From Ahaetulla prasina (Eukaryota; Chordata; Lepidosauria; Squamata; Colubridae): a stretch of DNA of 64,000 nt. Location of the stretch: NCBI RefSeq assembly GCF_028640845.1, contig NC_080544.1:57178711-57242710 (forward strand), in the 5' to 3' direction. The position numbers and the translations under genes are program-made. Below, in pieces: positions 12,300 through 22,762 of this stretch. How positions within the stretch are numbered: the first letter of the stretch is position 1; each line of letters starts with the position of its first letter. Below the pieces are notes generated by a model, which saw only the letters and a program-made list of their open reading frames with translations, made no database searches and had not been told where the DNA came from.

Positions 12300-13070
12300 A
12301 TGGCAAACACGCCACCCGCACCGTACAACCCGGGCAAGGAGAAATGGGGAACATATATGACCCGTTTCGAAAGCTTTCTAGAAGCCAACGAACTACAGGG
12401 GATCCCTGATAACCGCAAACGGGCTTACTTCCTAAGCCATTGCGGGCCGGAGGTAATCGAGATTGCGGAAGCCCTGGCAGAGCCAACGCCGATACAATCG
12501 GTATCGTGGCCGACTCTGCAGACTTTGCTGAAGAACCATTTCGCACCGACGCCGTCCAAATACGTGCAGCGGTTTGAATTCGGAGAACGTAGACAGATGG
12601 AGGCGAGTCCATCGGTGACTACATGGCCGCTTTAAGAAGGCGTCCAAGGACTGCGGATACCGAGACTTAGGCAGTGCTACTCGAGCAACTCATCCGAGGG
12701 GTCAAGGACATCCGCCTCGGCGGCGACTGCTAGCCAGGAGCAACCTGACACTAGCCACCGCTCTGGGCGAGGCCAGAGCACACGAAATGTCTACTAAAGC
12801 AGCAGAGACTCTGCAAAAGCCTCTTCAATCCAAGGCGGCGCAAAGCCAACGCCAGTACACCAGGAGGAGATTCAGTCCGAATCCGAAGGTGAGGCGAGGA
12901 TGAGGAAGGGTCTGCCGGACCGAGAAGCGCGACACTGAGGACCGTGGCGAGTGCGGAAGCTGCGGAGGGCAGCATCAGCGCCAACGCTGCAGGTTTAAAG
13001 ACGCAACATGCGGCGGTGTGGGAAGAAAGGACACTTAGCTCAGGTTTGCAGAGCGGCCCAACCTTCCCGC
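12300..13070 (+). pseudogene. gag: gag of the Gypsy element (frameshifted)
   Basis: The ATG at 12300 opens a capsid-like frame (starts MANTPPAPYNPGKEKW) that runs 111 codons to 12635. Gag-like coding continues in other frames. The first break is at a G run near 12611 and another lies near 12635. At 12952-13050 are two CCHC-type zinc knuckles: a first one with spacing CX2CX3HX4C and a second with CX2CX4HX4C, which bind nucleic acid in the nucleocapsid. A frame break falls between the first and second cysteines of the second knuckle. The start is chosen as the first ATG after the primer site with gag-like sequence. No intact Gag can be made. Confidence 0.85.
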
Positions 13071-13204
13071 CGAAAATTCAAATCGGCCAATCAAAGCGGA
13101 ACCGGAAAGGCGGCCCGCGATTGGTTCAAACAAGAAAGGCGAAGTCTAACCAAACGACTGTCATTATAGGCGCGCCTCAACCAAAGTGGAAAGAAGATTT
13201 TCAC

Positions 13205-13610
13205 AAAGCCCAAGATCGAGGGAGTACGGTGCAGGCTTGAAGTAGACACGGGATCAGCGATCACCATCATGTCCTGGGTCACCCTGCGAAGTCGCTGCCG
13301 TCCGTCGAAAAGCGCCATCAGAAAGCACAGCGGCTACGTGTGCACGACTACCAGGGGAATCGCATCCCTGTTCGAGGACCACCTCCGTCCGAGTCGAGTA
13401 CGGCCCTCACAAAAGACCCTGCCCATCACGATCGTCGAAGGAACTCTGCCCAGTCTGTTGGGACTAGACTGGTTTCGTGCCCTGGGCATGGGAGTGACTG
13501 GCATCTACAGAAGTGACTGCAATTTGAAAGACATTCTCTTTAACGAGTTCGAAGATGTCTTCAAGGACTGCCTGGGCAAGTACAAGGGACCCCTATTTCC
13601 TTCAACTTAG
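13205..13610 (+). pseudogene. pol: pol: aspartic protease domain
   Basis: The retropepsin active site DTGSA is at 13245-13259. The strand-closing LLGLDW block typical of Ty3/Gypsy proteases lies at about 13455-13475, about 70 codons later as expected. The frame stays open to 13610, where it ends in a stop inside the linker to reverse transcriptase. The protease would cut the Gag-Pol polyprotein. It has no start codon of its own before 13269, so it presumably depended on translation through from gag. Confidence 0.85.
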
Positions 13611-13619
13611 ACCCCAGGT

Positions 13620-14385
13620 AGCCCCATTAGGCTTAAGGCGAGGAGAGTCCCTTTTGCCCTAAAACCAAAATTGATAAGGAGCTGGACAAGCCCATAAATC
13701 AGGGGATTTTGGTGCCAGTCGACCACGCAAAGTGGGAGACGCCAATCGTCACCCCCATCAAATCGGACGGGTCAATTAGAATTTGCGCTGACTACAAGGC
13801 GACGCTTAACAAAGCCTTACAGAAAAGCGCTGCCGGTTCCGTGGTGCAACATTTATTGCACTCCTTGGGGCAAGGGCAAGTCTTTGCAAAGTTAGACTTG
13901 GCCCAAGCCTACCAACAACTGCCAGTAGACGCCCGCACAGCCAAGCCCAAACGATTGTGACGCACAGGGGGCATTCAAGTGCACCCGATTGCAATTTGGG
14001 GTTAGTGTGGCACCAGGGCTGTTCCAAAACCTGATGGAACGACTACTGCAAGGGCTCCCAGGGTAGTTCCTACTTGATGATGTCCTAATTTCAGGGAAAA
14101 CATGGAGGAATTGGGGAGCGGTTAAGAAAGGTCTTGAGCATTTTCCGGACAGCGGATTAAAAGTCAAGACAAATAAATGTCAGATAGGGGTCGAATCGGT
14201 CGATTTCTTGGGCTACGGATAGACAAGAAAGGAATTCACCCTACTGAGAGCAAAGTTAAGGCAATTAGGAAGGCTCCAGCGCCCAAAAACAAAGCAGAGC
14301 TGCAGGCATTCCTGGGATTGGTTAATTTTACGCGGTCTTTTGAAGAACAAAGCAACCGTTCTTGGAACCGCTGCATAGGCTCTTA
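13620..14385 (+). pseudogene. pol: pol: reverse transcriptase domain (catalytic region disrupted)
   Basis: Ty3/Gypsy reverse transcriptase. The frame 13709-13960 holds KWETPIVTPIKSDGSIRICADY and the catalytic KLDLAQAYQQLP block. After a frame change near 13945, RLQFGVSVAPGLFQ is at about 13980-14025. The second catalytic box falls at 14046-14080 and is badly hit: several one-base losses and an in-frame TAG leave LLDDV where YxDD is expected. The thumb region (14177-14386) is in another frame again, with an abrupt break near 14215. The copy cannot encode active enzyme as sequenced. Confidence 0.88.
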
Positions 14386-15067
14386 GGGAAAAATACTGTT
14401 TGGTCTTGGGGAAAGTCAGAAAATAGGGCTTTTGAAGCAGTAAAGAACCTGCTCTCAAGTGATAGCCTGCTCATCCAATATCACGACTCATTACCCCTAG
14501 TGCTGGTTTGCGATGCCTCCCCTTATGGGGTGGGGGCTGTACTCAGCCATAGACTTCCAAACGGCACAGAAGCCCCTATAGCGTTCTACTCTAGAACGAT
14601 GTCCTCCCCAGAGAGGAACTACAGCCAATTAGACAAAGAAGCATTAGCCATTGTATCAGGGGTCAAAAAAATTCCATGAGTATGTCTTTGGGCGGAATTT
14701 TGAAATCGTGACTGACCACAGACCGTTACTGGGATTACTGGCTGGCGACCGGCCAACGCCTGTGGCACTTTCGCCACGTTTGACTCGATGGACTATATTT
14801 TTAGCCGCTTACTCATACAAGCTGCAGCATCGACCGGGGAAAGAAGTGGGGCATGCAGACGCATTGAGCCGATGCCCACTGCCAGGGGCGACCGAAGACC
14901 CCACTCCGGGGACACCCATCCTCCTTATTGACTCGTTGGACTCTGGCCCAGTCACATCAAAGGAAGTGGCTCGGGCATCATACCGGGACATTGTGTTAAG
15001 GACTGTACTCGGTTGGGTACAGAGAGGGTGGCCGCTGCGCGGGCGAACGGTTCAAAGAATTTGTTAA
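14362..15067 (+). pseudogene. pol: pol: RNase H domain
   Basis: The frame 14362-14679 contains VWSWG...AFEAVK, then LVLVCDASPYGVGAVLSH, the first RNase H catalytic aspartate block, and APIAFYSRTMSSPERNYSQLDKE with the catalytic glutamate region. An expanded A run near 14668 shifts the frame. The domain continues in frame 14651-15067 with FEIVTDHRPLLGLL (catalytic aspartate), SPRLTRW and the HADALSRCP end of the domain. Function in the element is removal of RNA from the RNA-DNA hybrid. Confidence 0.88.
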
Positions 15068-15119
15068 AGCGTGATGAGCTCTCGGCTCAAGGGGTGCCTG
15101 TTATGGGGTGATCGTGTAT

Positions 15120-16347
15120 TAATTCCTGTTAAGTTAAGCGCCAAGGTATTGGACCTCCTCCACGAGGTCACCCAGGCATCGTAAGGATGAAGGGTTAGCT
15201 AGAAGCTATGTATGGTGGCCACTCATGGACGCAGAGATTGCTGAGAGGGTAGGGAAATGCCAAGCTTGCCAAGAGTCCAGACCGCTACCCCCAACAGCCC
15301 CAGTCAGAGAATGGGAAAAGCCCCAAGGGCCTTGGTCAAGAATCCACATTGACTTTGCTGGCCCCTTTCACGGCCAAACGTTCCTAGTGGTGGTGGACGC
15401 ATTTTCCAAATGGTTAGAGATCATACTTATGAAGTCCACCACAGCGAAGCAGTAATCGCAACCCTCCGCCACCTATTCGCAACTCACGGGTTGCCGGACA
15501 CTCTGGTGTCCGACAATGGACCCCAATTCACGGCAGCTCAGTTTGAAGAGTACCTGGCAGAGGAAGGCATCCGACATGCCCTCTCTGCACCTTTCCACCC
15601 TGCGTCGAATGGCCTCGCAGTGCGATCCGTCCGGTGCGCTAAGGGGGGATTGTCCAGGCTCAAGCCAGGTGACTGGCAAACAAAATAGACTTTTCCTAGC
15701 CGTCCAGCACAGAACCCCAAGCACAGCCACTGGAAAAAGCCCAGCCGAATTGCTAATGGGACGAAAACTCCGGTGCCCACTTGACCGTTTGACCCCCATT
15801 ACACACCCGAGGGTTACAAGGGGGAGCTAGAAAAAACAAGGGAAATGAGCATAGGCGACGGGTGTGGGCCCGAAACTATGGGGACGGCCCGAGTTGGGTC
15901 GCCGGACAAGTAACAAAAGTAACAGGGCCAAAATCGTACGTGGTAGAGCTACCAGACAACCGAATGTGGCGGCGCCACATAGATCAGTTAAGGAAACGAA
16001 TAACTGACCAAACCAAACCAACAGAGACAGGTAATGACCAATACCACTTTGAATCCACAGCCGACAATGACCCGGGGGAGGCGCAAGACTTAGCTGAGGT
16101 CCCAGAGTTCCAGCGACGCCATCAGGTCCCCGAGGGAAACAGCAAGGAAAATTCCAAAATTAATCCAAGGCCGGATGGCCAAGAAAAAGAGTCGGCCAAT
16201 AATCCAGAGCCCGATGGCCTAGAGAAAGAGCTGGGAGGAGAAAACAGCCCCTCCGACCAGCTCAAAACACCACCCAGAACTGAACCGCGCAGGTCAGAAA
16301 GAACTAGGAGACGCCCAGGTTATTTGCGTGACTACGTCGAAAAATAA
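15120..16347 (+). pseudogene. pol: pol: integrase (third catalytic residue changed)
   Basis: The N-terminal HHCC zinc domain starts near 15155 with a frame break at a G run near 15165; its cysteines (CQACQ) are at about 15258-15275. The core has the first aspartate in IHIDFAGP (about 15340-15363) and the second in LVSDNGPQF (about 15500-15530). Where the third acidic residue is expected, after PASNGLA (near 15619), the codon is GTG, valine, in place of the family's glutamate. Further breaks occur near 15452, 15686 and 15695. The open frame 15862-16347 covers the C-terminal GPY/F-like part (GPKSYVVELPDN, RHIDQLRKR) and a charged tail ending at the stop before the polypurine tract. Confidence 0.9.
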
Positions 16348-16384
16348 CATGTGAATAAATATGTAAATAAGACCAAGTGTTTTC

Positions 16385-16398
16385 TGGGAGGGGAGGAG
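16385..16398 (+). promoter_or_regulatory. polypurine tract
   Basis: A purine-rich run ending GGGAGGGGAGGAG abuts the 3' LTR, the usual site where plus-strand DNA synthesis is primed. Confidence 0.9.
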
Positions 16399-16588
16399 TG
16401 TTATGTATTAACAGTTGTGCCTTTAAATATTTGAGCGGGAAATCAGCACGTTGCTGATTGGACGAAGCCTCCAGCAGAACTGTATAAAAGGAGAGGTTTT
16501 TGCCCCAGCCTGTTGCTGGGTTCACCCTATATTAAAGAGCTGTTGTCACTACCCTGGTCTCCAGCCTCGTTACTTCCCGAACTTAACA
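16399..16588 (+). repeat. 3' LTR
   Basis: 190 bases with the same boundaries and signals as the 5' LTR. Two substitutions (16547 and 16583) give about 1% divergence, so the insertion is young on the scale of the surrounding repeats. Confidence 0.97.
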
Positions 16589-16860
16589 GAAACTTTGTAA
16601 AAAGAAAACAGCTACCGGAGCTTAGAGATAATAGAAAGTGGAAGCCGAAAAGCAGGCAGAAAACTCATTCAAGATAGGATATTTCACAATGGAAATCGCC
16701 CAAACCTTTTTAGAAATGCAAAGCCCATGTTGCACAAACCCCAACATAGAACCATATAAAATTCCCTCCTCTTATCCAGTTTGTTGTTCAGCTGACCCAG
16801 AAATGAACTGCTGAATGTCACTTCACTTCTGCAAGTAAAAACTTCCTTCCAGCAGCTTCT

Positions 16861-17102
16861 TCTTGGCTTGTCAATTTAAAGCGATGGCACCTTTTTTGTT
16901 TCCCTTCTTCTTTGCCAAGTGATCTCCTGGCTGAGAAGCGAGTCCTGATTTTTTTCATTCTGGCTGATCAGTTGGGAGTCTTCTTGGCTTCTCAATTTAA
17001 AGCGATGGTGTCTTGGTTTTTTTTATTTTCTCTTCTTTGTCAAATGAGCACTGATTTTTTCCTTCTAGCCGATCAGCTGGGAGTCAGGAGGCAGCAAATA
17101 GA
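16861..17102 (+). repeat. 121-base tandem duplication inside the hAT-like element
   Basis: TCTTGGCTTGTCAATTTAAA at 16861 recurs with one change at 16982, and GCGATGG, TTCTCTTCTTTG and GATCAGC(T/A)GGGAGTC blocks follow in the same order in both copies. The copies are clearly diverged. Confidence 0.7.
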
Positions 17103-17204
17103 TTGGGGGCCAGGCAAAGGTGATATTTACCGGTTTTCCAAACTACTCAAAATTTCCACTACCAGTTCGCAAGAACTGGGGAGAATCAATAGCCGCCACC
17201 ACTG

Positions 17205-18984
17205 AGTCCAATCTACTTTGCAGTCAGATCCTCAGCAAAGAAACTAACCCCACCATCCTTGAGCAAACTACAGCAATACCCTCTAATTATTTAACATAAG
17301 CAATCATAAATACTTACAACACTGCCACATGTAACTTTGGTTTTTAATCAAAATAGGATAAAATGTACAAATTACATATCCCAAGTTTCAAAAATCTGGG
17401 TGCTGGGATGTCATGTTATGTTCTTTAATAACCTTAATGTAAAGGATATAGAAAGCAGATCAATTGTATTGTAAATATTGTTGTTGAAATATATTCATTC
17501 TCAAAGAAAGAACACCAAAGATTTTCAATTTATACTCTTTTGATCATAGCAATTGCTTGCTAAAATCATTCCTGCAAGTGCTTCAAGGGAGTTTAATTAG
17601 TAAATTAATCAGTTAATATTATGATTGATACTTTATATGGAACATTACAAAATTAAACTCATGAAGGCAGCTCAAAGAGAAAATGAATCTGAAAAATAGT
17701 TGCTGACTTTAATCCTTGGAATACTTACTTTTTAAATCCTTGTTTTTTATAAAGACAATTATGAATAACTAATATTGTGAATCAAATTTAAAAGATAAAA
17801 CTCAACCATTCATGTAAGCAAATCCAATTATCTGAAAATATAAAGGGACAAAATTGAGACTCTCAATTCTTATTTCTCTTCATTTTTCTCTACTTATTCA
17901 GCTTCAGTTCAATGAAGACAAATATATATTTTCACATATATTCCCAAACTTTACTTGACTTGTTTTGTTATTTCGAGATAGACATGCTTCTCTAGCTTCA
18001 CCTTCACCATGATTCACCTGGCACTGAAACAGGCAGATCCAATTGGCTATCATCCCAATATAATTTCAATCCAGATAGGGAAGGCTTTCAAAACTGTGAT
18101 TTGTTCAACCACCTTTTAATGATCAGCATAGAAGAAAAATTTTTTTGGGACAATTATACTCTTATCTCCAAAGCTAGAATGCATAATCATTCACGTGATA
18201 TAGAAAAATTCAAGTATTCCTATACGAGTTATTAAAAGAAAAGAAACAGCAATTTTAAAAAGTTCCATGTTTTGCTAAGGGGCTCTTAAATTTAAACTTT
18301 TTAAATGTTAGAAAACAACACAAACTGAGTTTTTTAGCAAATAAATATAAAACTTTTTTCCCCTTCATTTTCTGTACCACTATGTATAAGGTATCTTCAG
18401 TGCATTGATGGATTGATAATTACATTGTAGACGTCTAGAACTCCAGGTGATCTGAAACATGTAAACATCAAATTTTCAAATGCATAAGAGCAATCTGGAT
18501 GAGAACAATACTGTACTTTATGGAATACAACTTTTAGCTCTTTTGTTTATAATTAAATGGATATTTTTCACTTCTATGCTTTTCTTCATGAAATTAGGCC
18601 ATTTTTTAATCAGATGTAAACCTCCTTTCTTTTTTCCTTATTCTCTTGAATACATACGACATTTATTTTTCTTCAATTAATTTCATAAAGTAATTTAATC
18701 TGTTTACATTTACTTCTGCTGTAACTCAAGTTGTAATCTTCTGTATGCCATAATTCATCAACAGACAGGCATCTAGATATTGACTTCTCTGCCATTTGTA
18801 GCTTTGGCACAACAGTTTTAGAGAAGTCTATTTTACCAATATGAGTAGAACCTATGTCAATATTTCTTTTTTTTAAATTTCTTTTTGTCACAACAGTATA
18901 CACAAACAATTGTCATAGATAAAACAACATATCTTGAAGAATATATATATATATATAAGTAAAAAAATATGCATCAACTATATT
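17205..18984. other. no recognisable feature
   Basis: AT-rich; only a short (AT)n at about 18941-18956. Chance open frames 18480-18680 and 18909-18673 have no recognisable domain. Confidence 0.5.
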
Positions 18985-19795
18985 AATTAGATATGATGAA
19001 GGGAACAATAGGACAGGAACGGTAGGCACTTTTGTGCTCTTATGCATGCCCTCTTAGGAATGGGGTGAGGTCAATAGTAGACAGTTTTTGGTTGAAGATT
19101 TTGGGATTTTGAGTAGAGACTATGGAGTCAGGTAATGAGTTCCAAGCATTAACAACTCTGTTACAGAAGTCATATTTTCTGCAATCAAGTTTGAAGCGGT
19201 TGACATTTAGCTTGAATCTATTTTTTGCTCTTGTAATATTGCGATTGAAGCTGAAGTAGTCTTTTATAGGAAGGATATTGCAATAGATGATTTTGTGTGT
19301 TAAACACAGGTCATGTCGAAGTCGACAGAGTTGTAAGTTTTCTAATCCCAGGATTTCAAGTCTGTTGGTATAAGGTATTTTGTTGTTTTCGGAGGAGTGA
19401 AGAACTCTTCTAGTGAAATATTTCTGGACTCATTCTATTGTATTTATGTCAGAGATGTGGTATGGGTTCCAGACGGATGAGCTGTATTCAAGAATAGGTC
19501 TGGCAAATGTTTTGTATGCTCTAGTTAGTAGTGTAGAGTTTTTAGAAAAGAAGCTGCGTAAAATTAGGTTTACAACTCTTAGGGCCTTTTTTGCTATGTA
19601 GTTGCAGTGTGCTTTGGCATTAAGGTCATTTGATATGAGAACTCCAAGATCTTTGACAGGGTGGGGATCGTCAGTTAGGTAATGTCCATTAAGTTTGTAC
19701 TTGATGTTAGGGTTCTTTTTTCCAATATGTAAGACTGAGCATTTGCTGGTTGAGATTTGGAGTTGCCAAGTTTTAGACCAATATCCTGCATTCTA
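18985..19795 (-). mobile_element. 5'-truncated LINE, second family, almost open C-terminal frame
   Basis: Read on the minus strand from about 19790 to the stop TAA at 19042-19040, this is a reverse transcriptase C-terminal part. It contains DLGVLISNDLNAKAHC, ARPILEYSSSVWNP, RLEILGLENLQLCRLRHDL and NAWNSLPDSIV. The frame is open for roughly 250 codons with a single internal stop (TGA at 19432-19430) where tryptophan is expected in the WVQKYFTRRVL block. The 3' UTR then runs to about 18985. It belongs to the CR1/L2-type LINEs; a 3' end of the same family is at 7225-7408. The catalytic box lies upstream of the truncation. Confidence 0.87.
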
Positions 19796-19926
19796 TTCTA
19801 AGAGGGACAATACTAGTTCAAACCTATATGCCTCTAGGTACAATAAATACTGAGTTTTACCCAAGCATGCTGACCCTTTTCTATTCAAGTTAAGGACTCA
19901 AAATGAGAGAATATTTTGCAACATAG

Positions 19927-20157
19927 CAATAGCACTTAGACTTATATACCACTTCATAGTGCTTTATAGCACTCTCTGAGTGGTTTACAGAGTCAGCATA
20001 TTGCCCCCAACAATCTGGGTCCTCAGTTTACTGAACTCAGAAGGATGGAAGGCTGAGTCAACCTTGAGCCAGTCAGGATCAAAGGAATCAAACTCTTAGT
20101 AATGTGAACAGAGTTAGCCTGCAATACTCCATTCTAACCATTGTGCCACCACGACTT
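19927..20157 (-). mobile_element. tRNA-derived SINE with Bov-B-like tail
   Basis: On the minus strand it begins with the tRNA-like head (TGGCACAATGGTTAGAATGG), runs through GGCTCAAGGTTGACTCAGCC and ends GCTATAAAGCACTATGAAGTGG...CTATTGCTA. This layout is that of squamate tRNA SINEs with a tail shared with Bov-B LINEs. Direct repeats aacatag flank it (19920-19926 and 20158-20164). Box B is mutated. Confidence 0.82.
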
Positions 20158-20164
20158 AACATAG

Positions 20165-21446
20165 TGTTTTCTATATCCCACTAACCAGGAAATGTAATGA
20201 AATGACAACTACATAGTATTATATTAATATACATACAACTGGTATAAGCTACTAGCAGGAGTAAAGCTTGTCATAATTCAGAGAAAGATTATCATACATT
20301 ATTTTTCCTACTTGGTCATCTCACTGAAAATTCTTTTAGTTAAAATGAGTATTGTTGATTTCGAGGGAAGAAATGGCAGACATAAATGGCTCCACGAAAA
20401 ACAGAACCAACAACTAACTGTGGTGGAATGAAGATCCAGCACAAGAACTGGCTCTTCTGGACAAGAAGATGACTTTATTTATTGTATTTTAAGAAAAGGT
20501 GAAAAGTTACTAAAATTGTTTATACTTATGCAATTAATATATAAATATTCTTTATATATTTCTTTCAATTTTCTTCACTGAATTTTTATTTTTTCTTTAT
20601 TTTCTATTTCTCATTCTATTTTTTCTTTTCTACATCTACTGTTTCTACTTTTTTAATTTTTCCAATTTGCATTAGTTTTTACTGTTCTAATTATAATTCT
20701 TAATAAACTTACTATTAAAAAGACAGGCATTATTAAAACATATATAACTACATTAACATCTAATTATATGCTCATAAGGTTATTTTGAATTAGAAGTGCA
20801 GAATTAATTGCTAAACTAACTCCATAGCCTAAAACTAAGCAGCATATTGGCATAATGAAGCTAATTTTAGGAATTCTATAGAGCATTTAAAATAAATGAA
20901 CTATGCTGAAAAGTTGCATGAAGAATAAAGTTTTTAGGGTTGAGAAAGGATAATTTAGAAATGGAAGACCTGCCATAATTAAAACAACAAGAAGCACAAA
21001 ATCTTCTAAAAGAAAGATAACAGTGAGGGAGGGAGAAAGAAAATGTGGGGATCATATTGCCAGAACTGTGAAGACAAATAACAAAAGATTCTTCAAACAT
21101 ATTAGAAAAAGGAAACTAGTATTGGAAGCCATTGGTCCCTTGAATGAAGATACAATCCGTTTTCTAGATTTGTATACAATTTTACATCAATTCTGTGTGT
21201 GTTTACATGAAGAAAATTCTATGGAGATCTGGGGGGGGCTCATTCCCAGATATAAGAACTGAAATTTAGAGATTAAGTGGTATATTACCTATAGAAAATA
21301 GCATGCTAACAATAGAAAATTATATGTTTTTTTAAAAATATTCAACTTACTTTATGCTCTTGATTTAGATTTAGAATTGTCAAATAATTGAATCAAGCTT
21401 TTTTTTATTTTTCACTTTGTTACTTATTGAGAAATAGTTTCCTTAC
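20165..21446. other. no recognisable feature (intron downstream of the host exon)
   Basis: AT-rich, no repeat recognised. On the minus strand this follows the exon's splice donor. Confidence 0.5.
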
Positions 21447-21546
21447 CTTTTTCTTATTAGTAGGGCTGACGTAAAGATAACTCAGCACAGTCTTTAGTCC
21501 CACCTTATCATTTAGCTTTTCATATGTTGTACCATAATCAGTGGAC
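21447..21546 (-). CDS. SORCS1: SorCS receptor exon (VPS10 domain), probably SORCS1
   Basis: Internal coding exon of a type I membrane sorting receptor of the VPS10/sortilin family, which binds cargo and neurotrophic ligands and traffics between cell surface and endosomes. On the minus strand the acceptor is tttatttcag with a pyrimidine tract, and the donor is AAAAAG followed by gtaagg. The exon is 100 bases: one base completing a split codon, then 33 open codons beginning STDYGTTYEKLNDK and ending YLYVSPTNKKK. That is the first, highly conserved segment of the VPS10 beta-propeller in SorCS1/SorCS3, including the DYG of an Asp-box-like repeat. From memory, SorCS1 has serine and SorCS3 asparagine before PTNK, so SORCS1 is favoured; SorCS2 differs strongly. 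Upstream intron phase 2, downstream phase 0. No neighbouring exon was found, as expected for the very long introns of these genes. Confidence 0.88.
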
Positions 21547-21666
21547 CTGAAATAAAAAGAATACATTTAGTGATTTCAGAAAAGAAGTAAAGCGTAAAGA
21601 AAAGAGATGAATAAAATAGAGTAGAGAGAGAAAAGAAAGAGAAAAAACAGTAAACAGTAAAAAGAA

Positions 21667-21741
21667 GTAGCTTCCAAACTCTTTAAGGGAACACAAATGA
21701 TAAATTTATTTGTAATTCCCATAAAGAAGGTTGGAAGCTAC
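21667..21741. repeat. imperfect hairpin 120 bases upstream of the exon
   Basis: GTAGCTTCCAAACTC at 21667 pairs with GGTTGGAAGCTAC ending at 21741: arms of about 24 bases and a loop of about 25. Intronic on the host gene's strand. It could be an old MITE end or a structured RNA element; no family recognised. Confidence 0.6.
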
Positions 21742-22496
21742 TCATTCTAATCATTAAACCCATAAAACACCAATTCCTTTATTCTAGTTTCAGCAAAAAA
21801 TCAAAACCAGTTTTATTTCAAATATTCCTTAAATCAGTCTCTTATTCCATGCAACTGAACAAATGACAAATGGTCAACAATTGATTCATTATGTGTGGCA
21901 TCTAGTTGAATTTAGCTTCTGAAGCAATAGATTAAATTAGATAAATTAGATAATTCATGAGCACATTTATGCTTACTGGGCTCCCTTACAGGAAGAAAGC
22001 ATGATTTTTACTAATTCCCACTTCACTTAGCAGCCTTTATCAAAAACTATTTTAGGGATGGGAAAGCAACAGAAACTACAATTTAAAAAGGTAAAAAATG
22101 GACAATATCCTTCCATTTCATCCCTTCTATAAATGAGTGAATTCATATACACAAGAACAGGTCAGAATGCAACCTGTAACAATAGAATACCCAATCAGAT
22201 AACTAGAAAACAAGGTTAAAACAAGGTTGTTTTTCTTTCTCTAAACTGAGGTTCTCCAAAGAACAAACTTTCTATACAAAGAGTTAACTTGTAGGCTTTT
22301 TCCTGTCAGAGAAATGAAGGACAGACCATCTAAATCAGATCAGAGCATATTCAGGCTGCTGTGTTTCCATTCCATATATGTTTATAGGATTGTGATAAAT
22401 ACATTAAAATTATTAACTAGGCTTAAAATTCTGGGGCTTATATCAGATGGAGAAATGTTCCCAAACATCTCTGGGAACCAATTATTGCTACCTTGC

Positions 22497-22590
22497 CTTT
22501 GTCTATTGTATCAAATTATCTGATCAAATTATCAAATTATCTGATGTATCTATTGTATCAAATTATCTGATGTTATGTTATGTTATGTTA
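22497..22590. repeat. local repeat and (ATGTT)n tail
   Basis: A 24-base-scale unit (CTATTGTATCAAATTATCTGAT) occurs twice with partial copies between, followed by (TTATG)4. The latter resembles the CR1 tail at 2975-2990, but no CR1 body precedes it. Confidence 0.5.
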
Positions 22591-22762
22591 AATTCTGTCA
22601 AATGTCGCTTATTTTATGGTTCCTGATTTTTTTAAGTAGTAAATATCTATGATATTCCATATCCATGAAAATTATTATACATATATAAAGAGCTCCACAC
22701 AAATTTTAAATTCAAAGGCTCCATGCCAGGGGGCTTTTTCTACCTGAGAAGAAAAGCAATAT

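Larger units (their letters stand above)
12013..16588 (+). mobile_element. Ty3/Gypsy LTR retrotransposon, structurally complete, coding region broken
   Basis: Full-length element of 4,576 bases. Identical 5-base target duplications GAAAC lie at 12008-12012 and 16589-16593. The LTRs are 190 bases, start TG, end CA and differ at two positions. Order gag, protease, reverse transcriptase, RNase H, integrase identifies Ty3/Gypsy. The tandem gag zinc knuckles, GPY/F-like integrase tail and tRNA-Ser-type primer site suggest a Mag-like lineage. There is no envelope gene. At least a dozen small frameshifts break gag and pol, so this copy cannot make a full polyprotein as sequenced. Confidence 0.96.
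11706..17204 (+). mobile_element. degraded hAT-like element (family C) split by a Gypsy insertion
   Basis: Left part 11706-12012 shares its order of motifs (TTTACTA, GCTTGGTGGGCGTGG, GGGGAAGGATACT, CCCTCCCCACT) with the MITE at 34856-35161. Right part 16589-17204 shares GATCAGCTGGGAGTC, ATAGATTGGGGGC, ACTCAAAATTTCC and the CCACCACTG end. The LTR element sits between them. Without it the element would be about 920 bases, three times the 34856 copy. The left terminal repeat is not recognisable, so that edge is approximate. Its middle (16600-16860) has no match in the window. Confidence 0.72.

Noticed and set aside
12013..16588. Endogenous retrovirus
   Set aside because: Domain order and motifs are Ty3/Gypsy and there is no envelope frame between integrase and the 3' LTR.
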